Notes: generated from the letters alone by a model not told the origin. A stretch of DNA of 64,000 nucleotides from Caballeronia cordobensis (GCF_001544575.2 NZ_FCNY02000012.1:124001-188000); one strand, 5' to 3'; shown: positions 35,189-43,585, numbered from the stretch's first letter. Numbers and translations are program-made.

Positions 35189-36013
35189 TTAGTCGTTCAC
35201 GCCGATGATCACGCTCGATGCCTTGATCACCGCCACGGCCTTCTGACCCTGCGCGATCGCGAGCGTATCGGCGCTCTGATTCGTGATGATCGCGGTGACG
35301 GTCGTGCCGCCGTCGAGCGACAGCGTGACTTCGGCGTTCACCGCGCCCTTCGTCACGCTCGCGACCGTGCCGCGCAACTGATTGCGCGCGGACAGCTTCG
35401 CGTTCGTGTCTTCCATCAGCATGACCCACGACGCCTTGATGAGCGCGAAGGCGTCGCTGCCTTCCTTCAGGCCGAGCGACTGAGTGCTTTCGTGCGTGAC
35501 GACCGCGACGATCGTCTGGCCGCCCGGCAAGCCGAGCTCGATTTCGTCGTTGACCGCCCCGCGCGTGATTTTCGTGACTTTGCCAGCGAGTTGATTGCGT
35601 GCGCTTGTTTTCATGCCTAGTCTCCCGATCAATTGCCAATCGTGGGCGAAGCCTTCGATAGCCGCGCCCGCCCGTTCCAGAAACTTTCTGTGTTCACGTT
35701 CTACCGCGCGATACGTGTCGATGAGACGCAACGCCGCGGGCGTGAGCGTCGTGCCGCCGCCGCCCCTGCCGCCGGTTGCGCTCGTGACGAGCGGCTGGCC
35801 GGCGAGGTTGTTCATCGTGTCGACCGCGTCCCACGCGGCCTTGTAGCTCATGCCGACGGCCTTCGCCGCGGCGGTGATCGATCCCGAATCGCGAATCGCG
35901 GCCAGAAGTGCAATGCGCGCCGCGCCGCCGAGCGTCTCCGTGCCGCTTTTCAGCCACACGGAGCCGCCGAGTTCCAGCGTCTCGCGCACCTCGTGCGGTG
36001 CTGTTTTGGTCAT
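35189..36013 (-). CDS. ModE-like molybdate-responsive regulator (HTH plus two TOBE domains)
   Basis: The 274-residue protein has a LysR-type winged helix (DSGSITAAAKAVGMSYKAAWDAVD) followed by two molybdate/tungstate-binding TOBE (mop) repeats that begin SARNQLAGKVTKITRGAVN and SARNQLRGTVASVTKGAVN. This is the ModE layout, in which the dimer binds oxyanion and represses molybdate-uptake genes. No mod transport operon is next to it in the window. GAGGG before the ATG at 36013 supports this start over the long upstream frame. Confidence 0.92.
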   Translation of the reverse strand: MTKTAPHEVRETLELGGSVWLKSGTETLGGAARIALLAAIRDSGSITAAAKAVGMSYKAAWDAVDTMNNLAGQPLVTSATGGRGGGGTTLTPAALRLIDTYRAVEREHRKFLERAGAAIEGFAHDWQLIGRLGMKTSARNQLAGKVTKITRGAVNDEIELGLPGGQTIVAVVTHESTQSLGLKEGSDAFALIKASWVMLMEDTNAKLSARNQLRGTVASVTKGAVNAEVTLSLDGGTTVTAIITNQSADTLAIAQGQKAVAVIKASSVIIGVND

Positions 36014-36051
36014 TGATTGCCCTCGGGGACTGGCTGAAACTTTGTGTCGCA

Positions 36052-37527
36052 TTATATCGACGACCTGACGCGCGGACGAGGCATCGAACGAAGCAGCCGT
36101 TCGCCTTCCACCGCATCCTTTTGCGCCGACGCCGCGCCCCAGGCCCGCGCGAAACCGCGCTGATAATCGCTGGCTTCGGGCATGGACGCGAGCCGGTCCG
36201 CGGCGACGGCCGCATCGTTCGCTTCGCCGAGCACGCCTTGCAGTTCGCCTAGCCGTTTCGCCGTGTCCTCGCGCGTGCGCCGCGACGTCACCGAGCGGAA
36301 GAATTCGAGCGCGTAACGCAGGCGCTTCGCGTGAATGCGCACGCGATGCCGCTCGTGCGCTTCGAGCGCCGCGAGGTCGGGCACGCGCGCGATGCGCCGG
36401 TAATCCTTGCGAATGCGCTTCTCGGCGTAGGTGACGAAGCGTACCGGCTCCGCGTCTTCCTGCGACGCAAAGCGCGCGAGCCATTCGACGAACGCGAGCG
36501 CGAGGCGCGCGTAGCGCTTCGACGCGAGCGCGTCGCGCACCCGCTCCCGCGCGACGCCGCGCTTGGCGTCGGCGGCGGCGATCAGCGTCTGCCAGCGCTC
36601 GGCGCTGTCGTCGGACGCGGCGTAGGCGGGCAGCGTCTTGTCGGTGAAGACGTCCCAGTCGCGCGCATCGGCGAGCCGGTCGCCGAACCATGTCAGATCG
36701 GGCGCGAGACGCGTGTTCCAGGCTTCATCGACGTAGCCGGGAAAGAGTTTCAGCAGCGTCTTCAGCCGCCGCTGCGCGACGCGCAACTGATGCACGTGCT
36801 CATCGCCGAGACTCGCGCGCGCCGCGGCCGCGTTGCCGAACCACTGTTCGGCCACCGATGCGGCGATCGCCGCGAACGCCTCGCGCTGCGTCGCCTTGCG
36901 CGGCAGATCGAGCTTCGCGGCATACACGGGCTCGGTCTGCGTCTCATGCGTTTCATCGGGCGCGATAAAAAACGGCGCGGCGTCGATCACTTCGCCCGCG
37001 AGCCTGAACACCGCGTCGAGTGCGCCGTTCACCGCCGGCGAAGCGAGCCGCAGCGCCGGCGGCGCATCCGCCGACGTTTCGAGCGTCGCGAGAATATCCG
37101 CGCCGCCCGCGTCGATGCGCCACTCGATGCGTTCGATCTCGCGCTCGAGTTGATCTTCCGCATTCGGCTCGCTTTGCCGATGCGCTTTCGCAAGCGGCGC
37201 GCGCAACGCGTCGTCGGCTTGCGCGAACTCGATCAGCGACGCCGCCAGATCGTCGCCCGCCGGACGCGCGAAGGTTCGATATCGCGCGAAGCCGGGCATC
37301 GGCGTGCTGTCGTCCTGCACGGCGCACAGCGTGCGAGCGCCTTCGAGCGTATCGACGAAGAGCCGCCAGCCCGGCGTCTTCAGCGCAATGGCGCGCGTCG
37401 CCAGGCGCGTGCTGACCGGCGTCACGTTCAAGAAAGCTGCGGTGCCCTGCAACACGGCTGCAAGTGCGCCGATCGATCCGTCGTCCGAACGATGCGCCTG
37501 CAGCGCCACCTCGACCCACACCGTCAT
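36052..37527 (-). CDS. CHAD-domain protein with a degenerate CYTH-like N-terminus
   Basis: The 491-residue protein has a C-terminal CHAD domain: HVHQLRVAQRRLKTLLKLFPGYVD, a second repeat with HRVRIHAKRLRYALEFF, and LGELQGVLGEANDA. CHAD domains are helical, His/Lys-rich and bind polyphosphate. The N-terminal 200 residues occupy the place of a CYTH phosphatase domain, but the family's ExExK motif is replaced by VWVEVALQA, so catalytic activity is doubtful. It is divergent from a PiT phosphate transporter, which fits a role in phosphate or polyphosphate handling. Confidence 0.85.
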   Translation of the reverse strand: MTVWVEVALQAHRSDDGSIGALAAVLQGTAAFLNVTPVSTRLATRAIALKTPGWRLFVDTLEGARTLCAVQDDSTPMPGFARYRTFARPAGDDLAASLIEFAQADDALRAPLAKAHRQSEPNAEDQLEREIERIEWRIDAGGADILATLETSADAPPALRLASPAVNGALDAVFRLAGEVIDAAPFFIAPDETHETQTEPVYAAKLDLPRKATQREAFAAIAASVAEQWFGNAAAARASLGDEHVHQLRVAQRRLKTLLKLFPGYVDEAWNTRLAPDLTWFGDRLADARDWDVFTDKTLPAYAASDDSAERWQTLIAAADAKRGVARERVRDALASKRYARLALAFVEWLARFASQEDAEPVRFVTYAEKRIRKDYRRIARVPDLAALEAHERHRVRIHAKRLRYALEFFRSVTSRRTREDTAKRLGELQGVLGEANDAAVAADRLASMPEASDYQRGFARAWGAASAQKDAVEGERLLRSMPRPRVRSSI

Positions 37528-37714
37528 GAAGTCTCCTCGCGCGGTCTCGCGCCGCCCGTCAATTCATACGAAAAGCCTCTCGTCATCCGATTCATGAAAT
37601 CGACACACGCGGCGGGAAACATGGCCAGTTGTGTTTGCGAAACGCTTCTCGTCTGCTTTTTCAACCTCCCAACTTCCGCTACGCCCCGCGCTGGAACAGC
37701 CCCAAGGACGCGAC

Positions 37715-39298
37715 ATGAACCAAGTTGTCTTTCCCCAATCTCAAGGCCGCTCGCCCGGACAGCGCTATGCGCTGCTGGTGTTTCTGCTCGTCATCGCGGC
37801 GGGCGCGGTGTACTGCGTCACGCATTTGCTCGACGACCTCGCGCCCGTGCGCGAGTCGTCGGCGTTTCCGTACATCCTGCTCGGCATCGCGCTCCTGATC
37901 GCGCTCGGCTTCGAATTCGTCAACGGATTTCACGACACGGCCAACGCCGTCGCAACCGTAATTTACACGCACTCTTTGACACCCAATCTCGCGGTCGTCT
38001 GGTCGGGCGCATGGAACTTCATCGGCGTGCTGATTTCGAGCGGCGCGGTCGCGTTCGGCATCCTGCAACTGCTGCCGGTGGAACTGATCATCGGCGTCGG
38101 TAGTTCGCAGGGCTTCGCGATGGTCTTCGCGCTGCTGATCGCGGCGATCATCTGGAATCTGGGCACGTGGGCGCTCGGCCTTCCTTCTTCGAGTTCGCAT
38201 ACGCTGATCGGTTCGGTAATCGGCGTCGGTCTCATGAACCAGATGCTGCACGGCACGAACGGCACGTCGGGCGTCGACTGGAGCCAGGCGGTGTCGGTCG
38301 GCAAGTCGCTGCTGTTTTCGCCGCTCGTCGGCTTTATCGCCGCGGCGTTCCTGCTGTATGTGCTGAAGCTCGTCGTGCGCGTGCCGGCGCTCTACAAGGA
38401 ACCCGAAAAGAACACGCCGCCGCCGTTCTGGATTCGCTGCCTGCTGATCCTCACGTGCACGGGCGTGTCCTTCGCGCACGGCTCCAACGATGGCCAGAAG
38501 GGCATGGGCCTCATCATGCTGATTCTGATCGGCACGGTGCCGACCGCCTACGCGCTCAACAAGGCCGTGACGCCGGGCGAAACGCAGACTTTCCTTGCCG
38601 TGAGCCACAGCGCCTCCGAGGTGCTCCAGCGCTACAGCAACGGCGCGCAGCCCGCGCCCGATGCGCGCGCGCAAGTCGAGAAATACGTGCAGACGAAGAC
38701 GCTCGCGCCGGACACGGTCGCGTCGCTGAAGAGTCTCGTCGATTCGATCGATACGGAGATTCGCCCGCACGACACGATTTCCGCCGTGCCGCAGGGCACG
38801 GTGAAGAACGTGCGCAACGAGATGTACATCGCGTCGGAAGCGCTGCGCATCATGGAAAAGCAGAAAGCGCCCGCGTTTTCGGCGGATGACGGCGCGGTCA
38901 TCGACAACTACAAGAAGCAGCTCGATCACGCGACCAAGTTCATTCCGACGTGGGTGAAAGTGGCCGTCGCGGTTGCGCTCGGCCTCGGCACGATGGTCGG
39001 CTGGAAGCGTATCGTCGTGACGGTCGGCGAGCGCATCGGCAAAACGCATCTCACGTATGGACAAGGCGCGTCGGCGGAACTCGTCGCGATGCTGACCATC
39101 GGCGCGGCCGATGCCTACGGCCTGCCGGTCTCGACGACGCACGTGCTGTCGTCGGGCGTCGCGGGCACGATGGCCGCGAATGGCTCCGGCCTGCAATGGC
39201 GCACGGTGCGCAGCCTCGCGCTCGCCTGGATCCTGACGCTGCCGGTGTCGATCGCGCTGGCCGGTCTGCTGTTCTGGGTGTTCCGCAGCATCTTCTGA
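37715..39298 (+). CDS. PiT-family inorganic phosphate transporter
   Basis: This 527-residue inner-membrane symporter has the two PiT signature repeats: GFEFVNGFHDTANAVATVIYT in the first half and TCTGVSFAHGSNDGQKGMG in the second. It also has LPSSSSHTLIGS and LPVSTTHVLSSGVAGTM, and a soluble loop of about 120 residues between. AAGGA precedes the ATG at 37715, which is preferred over the upstream frame. It imports phosphate, possibly as a metal-phosphate complex. The divergent CHAD gene suggests a phosphate-linked pair. A strong hairpin follows. Confidence 0.93.
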   Translation: MNQVVFPQSQGRSPGQRYALLVFLLVIAAGAVYCVTHLLDDLAPVRESSAFPYILLGIALLIALGFEFVNGFHDTANAVATVIYTHSLTPNLAVVWSGAWNFIGVLISSGAVAFGILQLLPVELIIGVGSSQGFAMVFALLIAAIIWNLGTWALGLPSSSSHTLIGSVIGVGLMNQMLHGTNGTSGVDWSQAVSVGKSLLFSPLVGFIAAAFLLYVLKLVVRVPALYKEPEKNTPPPFWIRCLLILTCTGVSFAHGSNDGQKGMGLIMLILIGTVPTAYALNKAVTPGETQTFLAVSHSASEVLQRYSNGAQPAPDARAQVEKYVQTKTLAPDTVASLKSLVDSIDTEIRPHDTISAVPQGTVKNVRNEMYIASEALRIMEKQKAPAFSADDGAVIDNYKKQLDHATKFIPTWVKVAVAVALGLGTMVGWKRIVVTVGERIGKTHLTYGQGASAELVAMLTIGAADAYGLPVSTTHVLSSGVAGTMAANGSGLQWRTVRSLALAWILTLPVSIALAGLLFWVFRSIF

Positions 39299-39316
39299 GC
39301 GGCGTTTTGCGTCACG

Positions 39317-39354
39317 GCACGGCGCGGGGAAAGTGATCCGCGCCGTGCAACTTT
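39317..39354 (+). terminator. Rho-independent terminator after the PiT gene
   Basis: GCACGGCGCGG and CCGCGCCGTGC form a perfect 11-bp stem, followed by AACTTTT. It lies about 20 bp past the stop codon. The rest of the 316-bp gap to 39614 shows no gene. Confidence 0.8.
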
Positions 39355-39614
39355 TGCCCGCCTCCCCTCGTTTCGCCTCTCCTTTTCGACAATCGGCCGC
39401 TGGCCCTTGCGCGTCGCGATGACGCGGCGAGCCTTGTCGCGTGGACTTTCAGGCCGATTGGCACAGCCTTTGCTCGATGCATGCCGTCGATTGCACGACT
39501 GATCGTGCCGGCGGCCATGAGCCGCCGTCCCCCGGCGTATGACTGCCGATGGCAGTTGGGAGGCCGCGCCGGGCGCCGATCCTTCACGCGATCATTTGAA
39601 TAAGGAGAAGTCGA

Positions 39615-39773
39615 ATGACGATCGGAACCATACTGCTGATCATCCTGATCCTGCTCTTGATCGGCGCTATTCCTTCGTGGCCTCACAGCCGCAGCTGGGG
39701 TTACGGGCCGAGCGGAATCGTCGGCATCGTGCTGGTCGTGGTGATCGTGCTGCTGCTGATGGGTCGGTTATGA
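39615..39773 (+). CDS. DUF3309 family small membrane protein
   Basis: This 52-residue protein reads TILLIILILLLIGAIPSWPHSR, then SWGYGPSGIVG, then a second hydrophobic run ending MGRL. It matches DUF3309, very small two-helix membrane proteins with a WPHSRxWGYGPSG core, of unknown function and often linked to stress or stationary phase in proteobacteria. GGAGA lies before the ATG and a strong terminator follows. Confidence 0.85.
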   Translation: MTIGTILLIILILLLIGAIPSWPHSRSWGYGPSGIVGIVLVVVIVLLLMGRL

Positions 39774-39801
39774 CATCGCGCGGCTGCGTTCGGCCGCAAT
39801 G

Positions 39802-39834
39802 AAAAAGGGGCGCTCCAGTCGGGCGCCCCTTTTT
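39802..39834. terminator. Bidirectional terminator between the DUF3309 gene and the minus-strand small genes
   Basis: AAAAAGGGGCGC pairs with GCGCCCCTTTTT around a 9-nt loop. The A-run on one side and T-run on the other suit convergent transcription from both directions. Confidence 0.85.
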
Positions 39835-39858
39835 GTCGTGCATGCTTTGCTTTGCGGA

Positions 39859-40170
39859 TCAGACGCGCATCACCTGCCCGTTCGGTTCGATCTTGCGCGG
39901 AATGACCGGCTCCGTCTGCTTGCGCGACGACGACGCCTTGGGACGCGCCGAAGCCGGCGGCTGCTCGATGGCGGCCTTGTCGGCGACCTGCTTGACGGGC
40001 GGCGCGCTCTTGCGCTTTTTCTTGGCCGCGGCCGGCGTGGAGGCGTGCGGCTTGGTCTTGCCCTTGACGGCCTGGGCTTCGGGAGGATTCCAGACTTCGG
40101 AGTAACGCTCGGCCGCAAAAAGCGACGACGAGCCGATCAGAAGAACGGCGATCAGGAAAACGCGCTTCAA
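39859..40170 (-). CDS. Small exported Lys/Ala/Pro-rich protein, unknown function
   Basis: The 103-residue frame starts at TTG, with GGAG 8 bp upstream. It begins LKRVFLIAVLLIGSSSLFAAE, a clear signal peptide cleaved after FAA. The mature part is basic and rich in Lys, Ala and Pro (AAAKKKRKSAPPVKQ and RPKASSSRKQTEPV), suggesting an unfolded periplasmic or outer-surface protein. No family is recognised. It lies 17 bp after the SOS-box small gene and is probably cotranscribed with it. Confidence 0.6.
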   Translation of the reverse strand: MKRVFLIAVLLIGSSSLFAAERYSEVWNPPEAQAVKGKTKPHASTPAAAKKKRKSAPPVKQVADKAAIEQPPASARPKASSSRKQTEPVIPRKIEPNGQVMRV

Positions 40171-40187
40171 GAGATTCGCTCCAACGG

Positions 40188-40424
40188 TTAATGGCCCGCT
40201 CTGCGCGAGAGAATGGCGTCGAGCGACTGCTCGGAAGTTTCCAGCTCGCGCAGCGCCGCGTCGAGACGCTCCAGCGAGCGTGCGACGGATTGCCCGTCCT
40301 GCTCCAGTCCCGGCTCGCCTCGCGTGGCGTCGAACGCGGCATTGACCGCGCGCGTCGCACGCATGAAACGTTCGAGTGCGGCGGCTTCGGGCGCGCGTGG
40401 GAGCGGATCGTTGCGTGGGTTCAT
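40188..40424 (-). CDS. Small helical protein behind a LexA-type SOS box
   Basis: This 78-residue protein (MNPRNDPLPRAPEAAALERFM at its N-terminus, ending LDAILSRRAGH) is charged and helical. The regular hydrophobic spacing in SVARSLERLDAALRELETSEQSLD suggests a short coiled coil. AGGAG lies 7 bp before the ATG at 40424; a TTG at 40430 is an alternative. The promoter just upstream overlaps an SOS box, so expression after DNA damage is predicted. The protein family is not recognised. Confidence 0.65.
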   Translation of the reverse strand: MNPRNDPLPRAPEAAALERFMRATRAVNAAFDATRGEPGLEQDGQSVARSLERLDAALRELETSEQSLDAILSRRAGH

Positions 40425-40448
40425 CGGCAAGCTCCTGTTGCGGACAAG

Positions 40449-40483
40449 CTGTACGAATATACAGTAAGCCGCCGCCGTGGCAA
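40449..40483 (-). promoter_or_regulatory. Sigma-70 promoter overlapped by a LexA (SOS) box
   Basis: On the minus strand TTGCCA (-35, 40478-40483), 16 bp and TATATT (-10, 40456-40461) form a promoter 25-60 bp before the small gene at 40424. The sequence TACTGTATATTCGTACAG contains CTGT-N8-ACAG (40449-40464), the consensus of the LexA box in gamma- and betaproteobacteria, directly over the -10. LexA bound there would block transcription until DNA damage. Confidence 0.75.
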
Positions 40484-40582
40484 ACAGGCGTCGAGCGGCG
40501 TGGTGAAAATGCCGAAGCGCCTCTTGACCTGGTCGATCGAGGCCGCCACAGCGGCATTTCGCCGCGCCGCGCGCGACGGCCC

Positions 40583-40599
40583 GGCCATTAAGTCGCGCT
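40583..40599. promoter_or_regulatory. Inverted repeat upstream of a 90-residue gene
   Basis: ATTAAG and CTTAAT are separated by 5 bp (TCGCG) about 90 bp before the plus-strand gene at 40691. It is a plausible regulator site, but no regulator is identified. Confidence 0.35.
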
Positions 40600-40690
40600 T
40601 AATTCTCCGGGGACACACTCGCCTTGCGATCCGGCTCTCTTTGCCGCCGTCCACACCGGACGGCCGAGCCCCCACCGTGAGGAATGCGCC

Positions 40691-40963
40691 ATGTCCGCCA
40701 ACACCGCCGCGCGTCGACGCTCCGCGAATCTCGCCCCGACGCTGCGAAAACAATACGCGCTCACCCTGCGCGAATGCCGCCTGTCCCTGCCGGTCGAGCC
40801 GCCGTGGGGACCGGCGTATCGCATGGTCGAATGGGTGATGAAAAACGATGCGCGTGTGCAGCGCCGCGTGTTTCCCGCCAATTGCACGGCGTCCCAGATC
40901 GCCGATGCCTTGCGTTCCCACGTGCCGGGCCGCCGCTACGGCCCCTCCGACGACGACGATTGA
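40691..40963 (+). CDS. Conserved-looking hypothetical protein, 90 residues
   Basis: The 90-residue protein has a basic N-terminus (MSANTAARRRSANLAP), then KQYALTLRECRLSLPVEPPWGPAYRMVEWVMKN, and ends in an acidic SDDDD tail. GAGG lies before the ATG at 40691. It lies between the divergent SOS-box gene and the Xre-RES pair. No domain is recognised, and it could be cytoplasmic. Confidence 0.55.
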   Translation: MSANTAARRRSANLAPTLRKQYALTLRECRLSLPVEPPWGPAYRMVEWVMKNDARVQRRVFPANCTASQIADALRSHVPGRRYGPSDDDD

Positions 40964-40997
40964 TCCGGCGCTGCGAGCACGAAAGCGCATGACATGC

Positions 40998-41036
40998 TTG
41001 CATTAATCCAGTTGTGGACTAATATACAAAATTAGT
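40998..41036 (+). promoter_or_regulatory. Promoter and operator of the Xre-RES toxin-antitoxin pair
   Basis: TTGCAT (40998-41003), a 16-bp spacer and TAATAT (41020-41025) form a promoter before the antitoxin. The inverted repeat ACTAAT-N7-ATTAGT (41018-41036) overlaps the -10, a typical autorepression site for the antitoxin or its complex. No binding evidence. Confidence 0.55.
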
Positions 41037-41056
41037 TCCTTTGGAGACTTAACGAC

Positions 41057-41494
41057 ATGTCTAACGCCGCACGCGCCGTGCATGTGCCGGCTGGCCATCC
41101 GGCGCCGCATCCGGCGCTGGACTCCAGCGATTTATCCGCCGCCGGCCTGCGCGCGTTCTTCAATATCGCCCGCGACTGGGCGCTCTCCGCCGAAGACCAG
41201 ATCAGGCTGCTCGGCTCGCCCGGCCGCTCCACCTACTTCAAGTGGAAGCAGGAACCCGCGTCCGCGCGGCTCACGCGCGACACGCTGGAGCGTCTCTCGC
41301 TGATTCTCGGCATCTACAAGGCGCTGCAGATTCTCCTGCCCGACCCGCGGGCCGCCGATACCTGGATTCGCCGCCCCAACGCCGCGCCGCCCTTCGGCGG
41401 ACGTCCGGCGCTCGATCGCCTGCTGGCGGGCAATATCAGCGACCTCGTCGCCGTGCGCCAGTATCTCGACGCGATGCGAGGCGGCTGGGCGTGA
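41057..41494 (+). CDS. Xre/MbcA/ParS-type antitoxin (DUF2384)
   Basis: The 145-residue antitoxin of the RES-Xre type has an N-terminal helix-turn-helix region (LSAAGLRAFFNIARDWALSAEDQIRLLGSPGRSTYFKWK). Its C-terminal DUF2384-like toxin-binding region reads PALDRLLAGNISDLVAVRQYLDAMRGGW. Its stop codon overlaps the toxin start (TGATG), so the two are translationally coupled. It should neutralise the toxin and repress the operon through the upstream operator. Confidence 0.88.
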   Translation: MSNAARAVHVPAGHPAPHPALDSSDLSAAGLRAFFNIARDWALSAEDQIRLLGSPGRSTYFKWKQEPASARLTRDTLERLSLILGIYKALQILLPDPRAADTWIRRPNAAPPFGGRPALDRLLAGNISDLVAVRQYLDAMRGGWA

Positions 41495-42225
41495 TGGGAG
41501 TGACATTCAGCAAGGACACATCGAACTGGCGCGAACGGTGGCCCCACGGTCTGCTCGACTGGTCGCCCGCCTATCGCGTGATTCCCACGCGTTTTCCCGC
41601 GGTCAACTTGTTCGACCGCGTGGCGTCGCCGCAGGATTTCGAAGCGCTCTACGCGCTCGAAGCGATGACCAACGACCGCCTGCGCACCGAAGTCGGCGAA
41701 CTCGATCTCGTGCCGCCCGACGAGCGCTGCTTCGGGCCGGGCTGCGGGCCGATCATGGCGGCCTTCACGCATCTGAACCCGAACGGCAGCCGTTTCTCCG
41801 ACGGCAGCTACGGCGTGTTCTATTGCGGCCGCGAGCGGCAAACGGCCATCGCGGAGACGCGCTATCACGCCAGCCTCTTTCTCGCCGCGACGAACGAAGC
41901 GCCGCTGCGTCAGCAGATGCGTCTCTACACGGTGATGGCGCACGGCGAAGTCATCGATCTGCGCGGCGACGCGATCGCGCAGGCGGCGCTCGACCCGCGC
42001 ATTCTCGCGCCGGACGACTATGGCCCGGGCAAGGCGCTCGGCCGCGCGGTGCGGGCGGCGGGCGCGCCGGGCATCGTGTATCCGTCGGTGCGCGATCCGG
42101 AAGGCGAATGCCTTGCCGCGCTGCGCACGACGATGCTGCGCGACTGCCGTCACGCCGCGTATCTCGAATACAACTGGAACGGCGAGTCGATCGATTATGT
42201 GTTCGAGCTGAATCAGGTCGGCTGA
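41494..42225 (+). CDS. RES-domain toxin (NAD+-degrading type)
   Basis: The 243-residue RES domain toxin resembles MbcT and RES toxins, which cleave NAD+ (or phosphorolyse it) and stop growth. Visible are YRVIPTRFPAVNLFDRVAS, the FSDGSYGVFYCGRERQTAIAETRYH block (with the conserved Arg, Tyr and Glu), and LGRAVRAAGAPGIVYPSVRDPEGECLAA. It appears intact. Start codon 41494-41496 overlaps the antitoxin stop. Confidence 0.9.
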   Translation: MGVTFSKDTSNWRERWPHGLLDWSPAYRVIPTRFPAVNLFDRVASPQDFEALYALEAMTNDRLRTEVGELDLVPPDERCFGPGCGPIMAAFTHLNPNGSRFSDGSYGVFYCGRERQTAIAETRYHASLFLAATNEAPLRQQMRLYTVMAHGEVIDLRGDAIAQAALDPRILAPDDYGPGKALGRAVRAAGAPGIVYPSVRDPEGECLAALRTTMLRDCRHAAYLEYNWNGESIDYVFELNQVG

Positions 42226-42259
42226 GCAGGCAAACGTTTGGCGCATCTCAGTTGCGCTT

Positions 42260-43585
42260 TTAGCTGATCGCCACCGCCGTCTCCGTGCGCGTGCGCCCGA
42301 GCCTCTTCGACGCCGGGCGCGCGGCCTTGCCCGCCGGCTTCTTGACGGCGTGATCGAGCGCCTGGGCCGCCGCGCTCTTGCCGCTGCCCTTCAACGCGCC
42401 CGCGCGCGCCTTGCGGCTCGATTCCGCCAGCATCCGGGTGAGGCGTGTATCGCTTGGCGCGGCGCCCTTGCGGTTCTTGCGCGCGGCCTCGCGCGTGCGC
42501 CGCTTCGCGTCCTTTTCGAGGAAGATCGCGAGCGCGGCTTCGTCGGTCTTGAGGCCGTTGCGGCGCGATGCAGGCATGGCCTGCGCGAGTTCGCCCGCCT
42601 CGAATGCCTCGATCACGGCGGGATGCACATAGCATTTGCGGCATACGGCGGGCGTATTGCGCAGCAGTTGCGCGACGTCCTTGATCGTGCCGACGACATG
42701 CTTGCGCGCCTCCGTCACCGTCTCCCATTCGAGCTTTCGCAGCGCCGCGAGCGCGAACACGCTGCCCGCCCACGTCCGGTAGTCCTTCGCCGTGAAGTCC
42801 GCGCCGGTGATCTCGCGCAAATAATCGTTGATGTCCGACGAACTCACCGCATGCCGCTCGCCGTCTTCATCGAGATACTGGAAAAGATCCTGCCCCGGCA
42901 GATCCAGGCAGCGCTTGACGATGCGCGCGACCCGCGCGTCGCTCACGGCGACATCGTGCTCGATCCCGCTCTTGCCGCGGAACCTGAACCGCAGCGTTCC
43001 CGCCGATACCTTGAGATGGCGCTTTCGCAACGTCGTCAGGCCGTAGGAGCGATTTTCGCGTGCGTACTCTTCGCTGCCGACGCGGATCAGCGTCGTGTCG
43101 AGCAGACGCACGACCGTGGCGAGCACCTTGTCGCGCGGCATGCCTTCCAGCGAAAGATCGCGCGCGACGCGGGCGCGCAGCCTCGGCAGCACGGCGGAGA
43201 AGGCCAGCATGCGCTCGTACTTGTTGGCGTCGCGCGTTTCGCGCCACTGCGGGTGATAGCGATACTGCTTGCGTCCGCGCGCATCGCGCCCCGTGGCCTG
43301 GAGATGGCCGCGCGCGTCGGGACAAATCCATACGGCGGTGTACGCGGGCGGAATCGCGAGCGCGTTGATGCGGCGAATCTCGGCTTCGTCGTCGATGCGC
43401 CTGCCCTGCGTGTTGAAGTACGCGAAGGCGCCGTCGATCCACTCGCGCGTGTAGCCGCGCCGCGCATCGTCCATGTAGCGCAGGCCCGGCGGCAAGTCCT
43501 CGGGGCAGCCTTGCGGGCCGCCTGCGTCGCTGTTTTTGTCGATCGTCGCCACCGTGTGCCTCGCCTGGTCTGCTTTCGTTGTCAT
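42260..43585 (-). CDS. Type IB DNA topoisomerase
   Basis: The 441-residue enzyme relaxes supercoils by nicking one strand through a 3'-phosphotyrosine. The catalytic Tyr is Y319 in VCRKCYVHPAV. The upstream catalytic Arg/Lys residues fall in LRKRHLKVSAGTLRFRFRGKSG and KDYRTWAGSVFAL. It is the poxvirus-like bacterial TopIB. A basic C-terminal tail (SRKARAGALKGSGKSAAAQ onward) probably strengthens DNA binding. Function is accessory to gyrase and topoisomerase I. Transcribed after the phosphatase gene, 62 bp apart. Confidence 0.92.
   Translation of the reverse strand: MTTKADQARHTVATIDKNSDAGGPQGCPEDLPPGLRYMDDARRGYTREWIDGAFAYFNTQGRRIDDEAEIRRINALAIPPAYTAVWICPDARGHLQATGRDARGRKQYRYHPQWRETRDANKYERMLAFSAVLPRLRARVARDLSLEGMPRDKVLATVVRLLDTTLIRVGSEEYARENRSYGLTTLRKRHLKVSAGTLRFRFRGKSGIEHDVAVSDARVARIVKRCLDLPGQDLFQYLDEDGERHAVSSSDINDYLREITGADFTAKDYRTWAGSVFALAALRKLEWETVTEARKHVVGTIKDVAQLLRNTPAVCRKCYVHPAVIEAFEAGELAQAMPASRRNGLKTDEAALAIFLEKDAKRRTREAARKNRKGAAPSDTRLTRMLAESSRKARAGALKGSGKSAAAQALDHAVKKPAGKAARPASKRLGRTRTETAVAIS

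Noticed and set aside
35189..36691. 500-residue minus-strand frame reaching beyond the ModE-like gene
   Set aside because: The N-terminal 226 residues are Arg/Ala-rich antisense-like sequence overlapping the CHAD gene; a ribosome site supports the start at 36013.
40171..40557. Upstream part of the minus-strand frame that contains the exported 103-residue protein
   Set aside because: Arg-rich read-through; a ribosome site and signal peptide place the start at the TTG of 40170.
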